A stretch of 13,724 nucleotides of DNA from assembly GCA_020425485.1 (NCBI GenBank), contig JAGQRL010000093.1, forward strand, positions 4,447 through 18,170. The letters are read 5' to 3'. Under the pieces are notes generated by a model, which saw nothing but the letters and a program-made list of their open reading frames with translations, was not told the origin of the DNA and did no database searches. Numbering within the stretch: position 1 is the first letter of the stretch; each line of letters starts with the position of its first letter. The position numbers and the translations under genes are program-made. Shown here piece by piece: positions 13,023-13,724 of the stretch. The DNA is from Rhodospirillaceae bacterium (lineage in GTDB: Bacteria > Pseudomonadota > Alphaproteobacteria > DSM-16000 > Inquilinaceae).

Positions 13023-13724
13023 ATGACCAGCCCGAACCGCCGTCAATTCCTCACAGGTGCCGGTGTCGCCACCGTCGCCGCCGGGGCATCCACCCTGGCA
13101 GCCCCTGCCATCGTCCGCGCCCAGGAGCCGATCCGCTGGCGCTTCCAGACCTATGCCGGCTCCACCCTGGGCCAGCACGTCACCCAGCCGCTGGTCGATG
13201 CGATCAACGTTGCCGCCAACGGTGCGCTGGAAATCGAGCTGTACTTCGCCGACCAGCTTGTGCCCACCGGTGAGCTGTTCCGCGCCCTGCAGAACGGCAC
13301 CATCGATGCGGTGCATTCCGACGACGATTCCATGTCGGCCCCGGTCGACGTCGCCGTGTTCGGCGGCTATTTCCCGATGGCCACCAAGCATGCGCTGGAC
13401 GTGCCGGCCCTGTTCTACGAGTACGGGTTCGCCGACATCTGGCGCGAAGCCTATGACGAGGCGGGCGGCGTGAAGTGGCTGTCTGCGGCCGGCCAGGACC
13501 CCTGCAACTTCAACACCCGCAACCCGATCCGCAGTGTCGCGGACCTGTCGGGCCTGCGCCTCTACACCTTCCCCACCGCCGGGCGCTTCCTGGCGCAGTT
13601 CGGCGTCGTCCCCGTCACCATCCCGTATGAGGATGCCGAAGTGGCGGTGCAGACGGGCGAGCTGGACGGCATGGCGTGGTCGGGCATCACCGAGGATTAC
13701 ACGGTGGGCTGGGCCGACGTGACC
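13023..13724 (+). CDS. TRAP transporter solute-binding protein, DctP family (partial, 3' end outside window)
   Basis: The open frame from ATG 13023 runs off the end with 234 codons. The N-terminus MTSPNRRQFLTGAG is a twin-arginine (Tat) signal (RRQFL), followed by a hydrophobic stretch and probable cleavage after IVRA near residue 33. The mature part has DctP-type features: FQTYAGSTLGQ, an early ELYFADQLVPTGELFRALQNGTIDAVHS block, and LRLYTFPTAGRFLAQFGVVP with PYEDAEVAVQTGELDGM, matching the conserved substrate-binding Arg region and the 'ALQTGxxDG' motif. TRAP binding proteins capture an organic acid or related solute in the periplasm for DctQ/DctM membrane subunits, presumably encoded next. 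Shine-Dalgarno AGGA/AGGAA lies about 5-12 bases upstream. The ligand cannot be read from this fragment. Context suggests it feeds the neighbouring SDR and perhaps the amine operon. Confidence 0.9.
   Translation, partial: MTSPNRRQFLTGAGVATVAAGASTLAAPAIVRAQEPIRWRFQTYAGSTLGQHVTQPLVDAINVAANGALEIELYFADQLVPTGELFRALQNGTIDAVHSDDDSMSAPVDVAVFGGYFPMATKHALDVPALFYEYGFADIWREAYDEAGGVKWLSAAGQDPCNFNTRNPIRSVADLSGLRLYTFPTAGRFLAQFGVVPVTIPYEDAEVAVQTGELDGMAWSGITEDYTVGWADVT

Overview
The window looks like chromosomal DNA of a GC-rich alphaproteobacterium. The evidence is glutathione-dependent formaldehyde oxidation genes, an RTX protein, a Tat-exported TRAP binding protein and strong G/C bias at third codon positions. 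The genus cannot be fixed from the sequence. Housekeeping and catabolic genes dominate, with a small accessory patch in the middle (about 4.1-6.9 kb).

Left part (1-2.6 kb): the 3' end of the class III alcohol dehydrogenase gene (frmA/adhC) is followed by S-formylglutathione hydrolase (fghA). Together they oxidise formaldehyde to formate through glutathione adducts. Convergent to them is an N-formylglutamate amidohydrolase-family gene, standing alone without other histidine-utilisation genes. A complete tRNA-Val(GAC) with encoded CCA follows.

Middle (2.7-6.9 kb): a minus-strand periplasmic Sel1-like protein diverges from a small RTX calcium-binding protein. They share a ~500 bp spacer with a conspicuous AT-rich island and a perfect TTAATGCGCATTAA palindrome. 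The RTX gene is followed by a good intrinsic terminator. Next come a small secreted two-cysteine protein of unknown function and a HigB/HigA-like (HI1419/HI1420-type) toxin-antitoxin pair. The pair's promoter has a 16-bp perfect palindrome over its -10 box, and its toxin mRNA is predicted to be leaderless.

Right part (6.9-13.7 kb): a tightly packed minus-strand operon encodes a glutamine-synthetase-like ligase, an aldehyde dehydrogenase and an iron-dependent alcohol dehydrogenase, with 4-5 bp between genes. A LuxR-type regulator lies just upstream on the same strand. Diverging from the regulator are a short-chain dehydrogenase and the start of a TRAP transporter solute-binding protein with a Tat signal. 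The best reading is a catabolic island for an amino alcohol or related amine: uptake by TRAP, gamma-glutamylation of the amine by the GS-like enzyme, then alcohol to aldehyde to acid oxidation while the amine is masked. This resembles the gamma-glutamylethanolamide and gamma-glutamylputrescine routes. The required gamma-glutamyl hydrolase is not visible here. The substrate is inferred, not shown.
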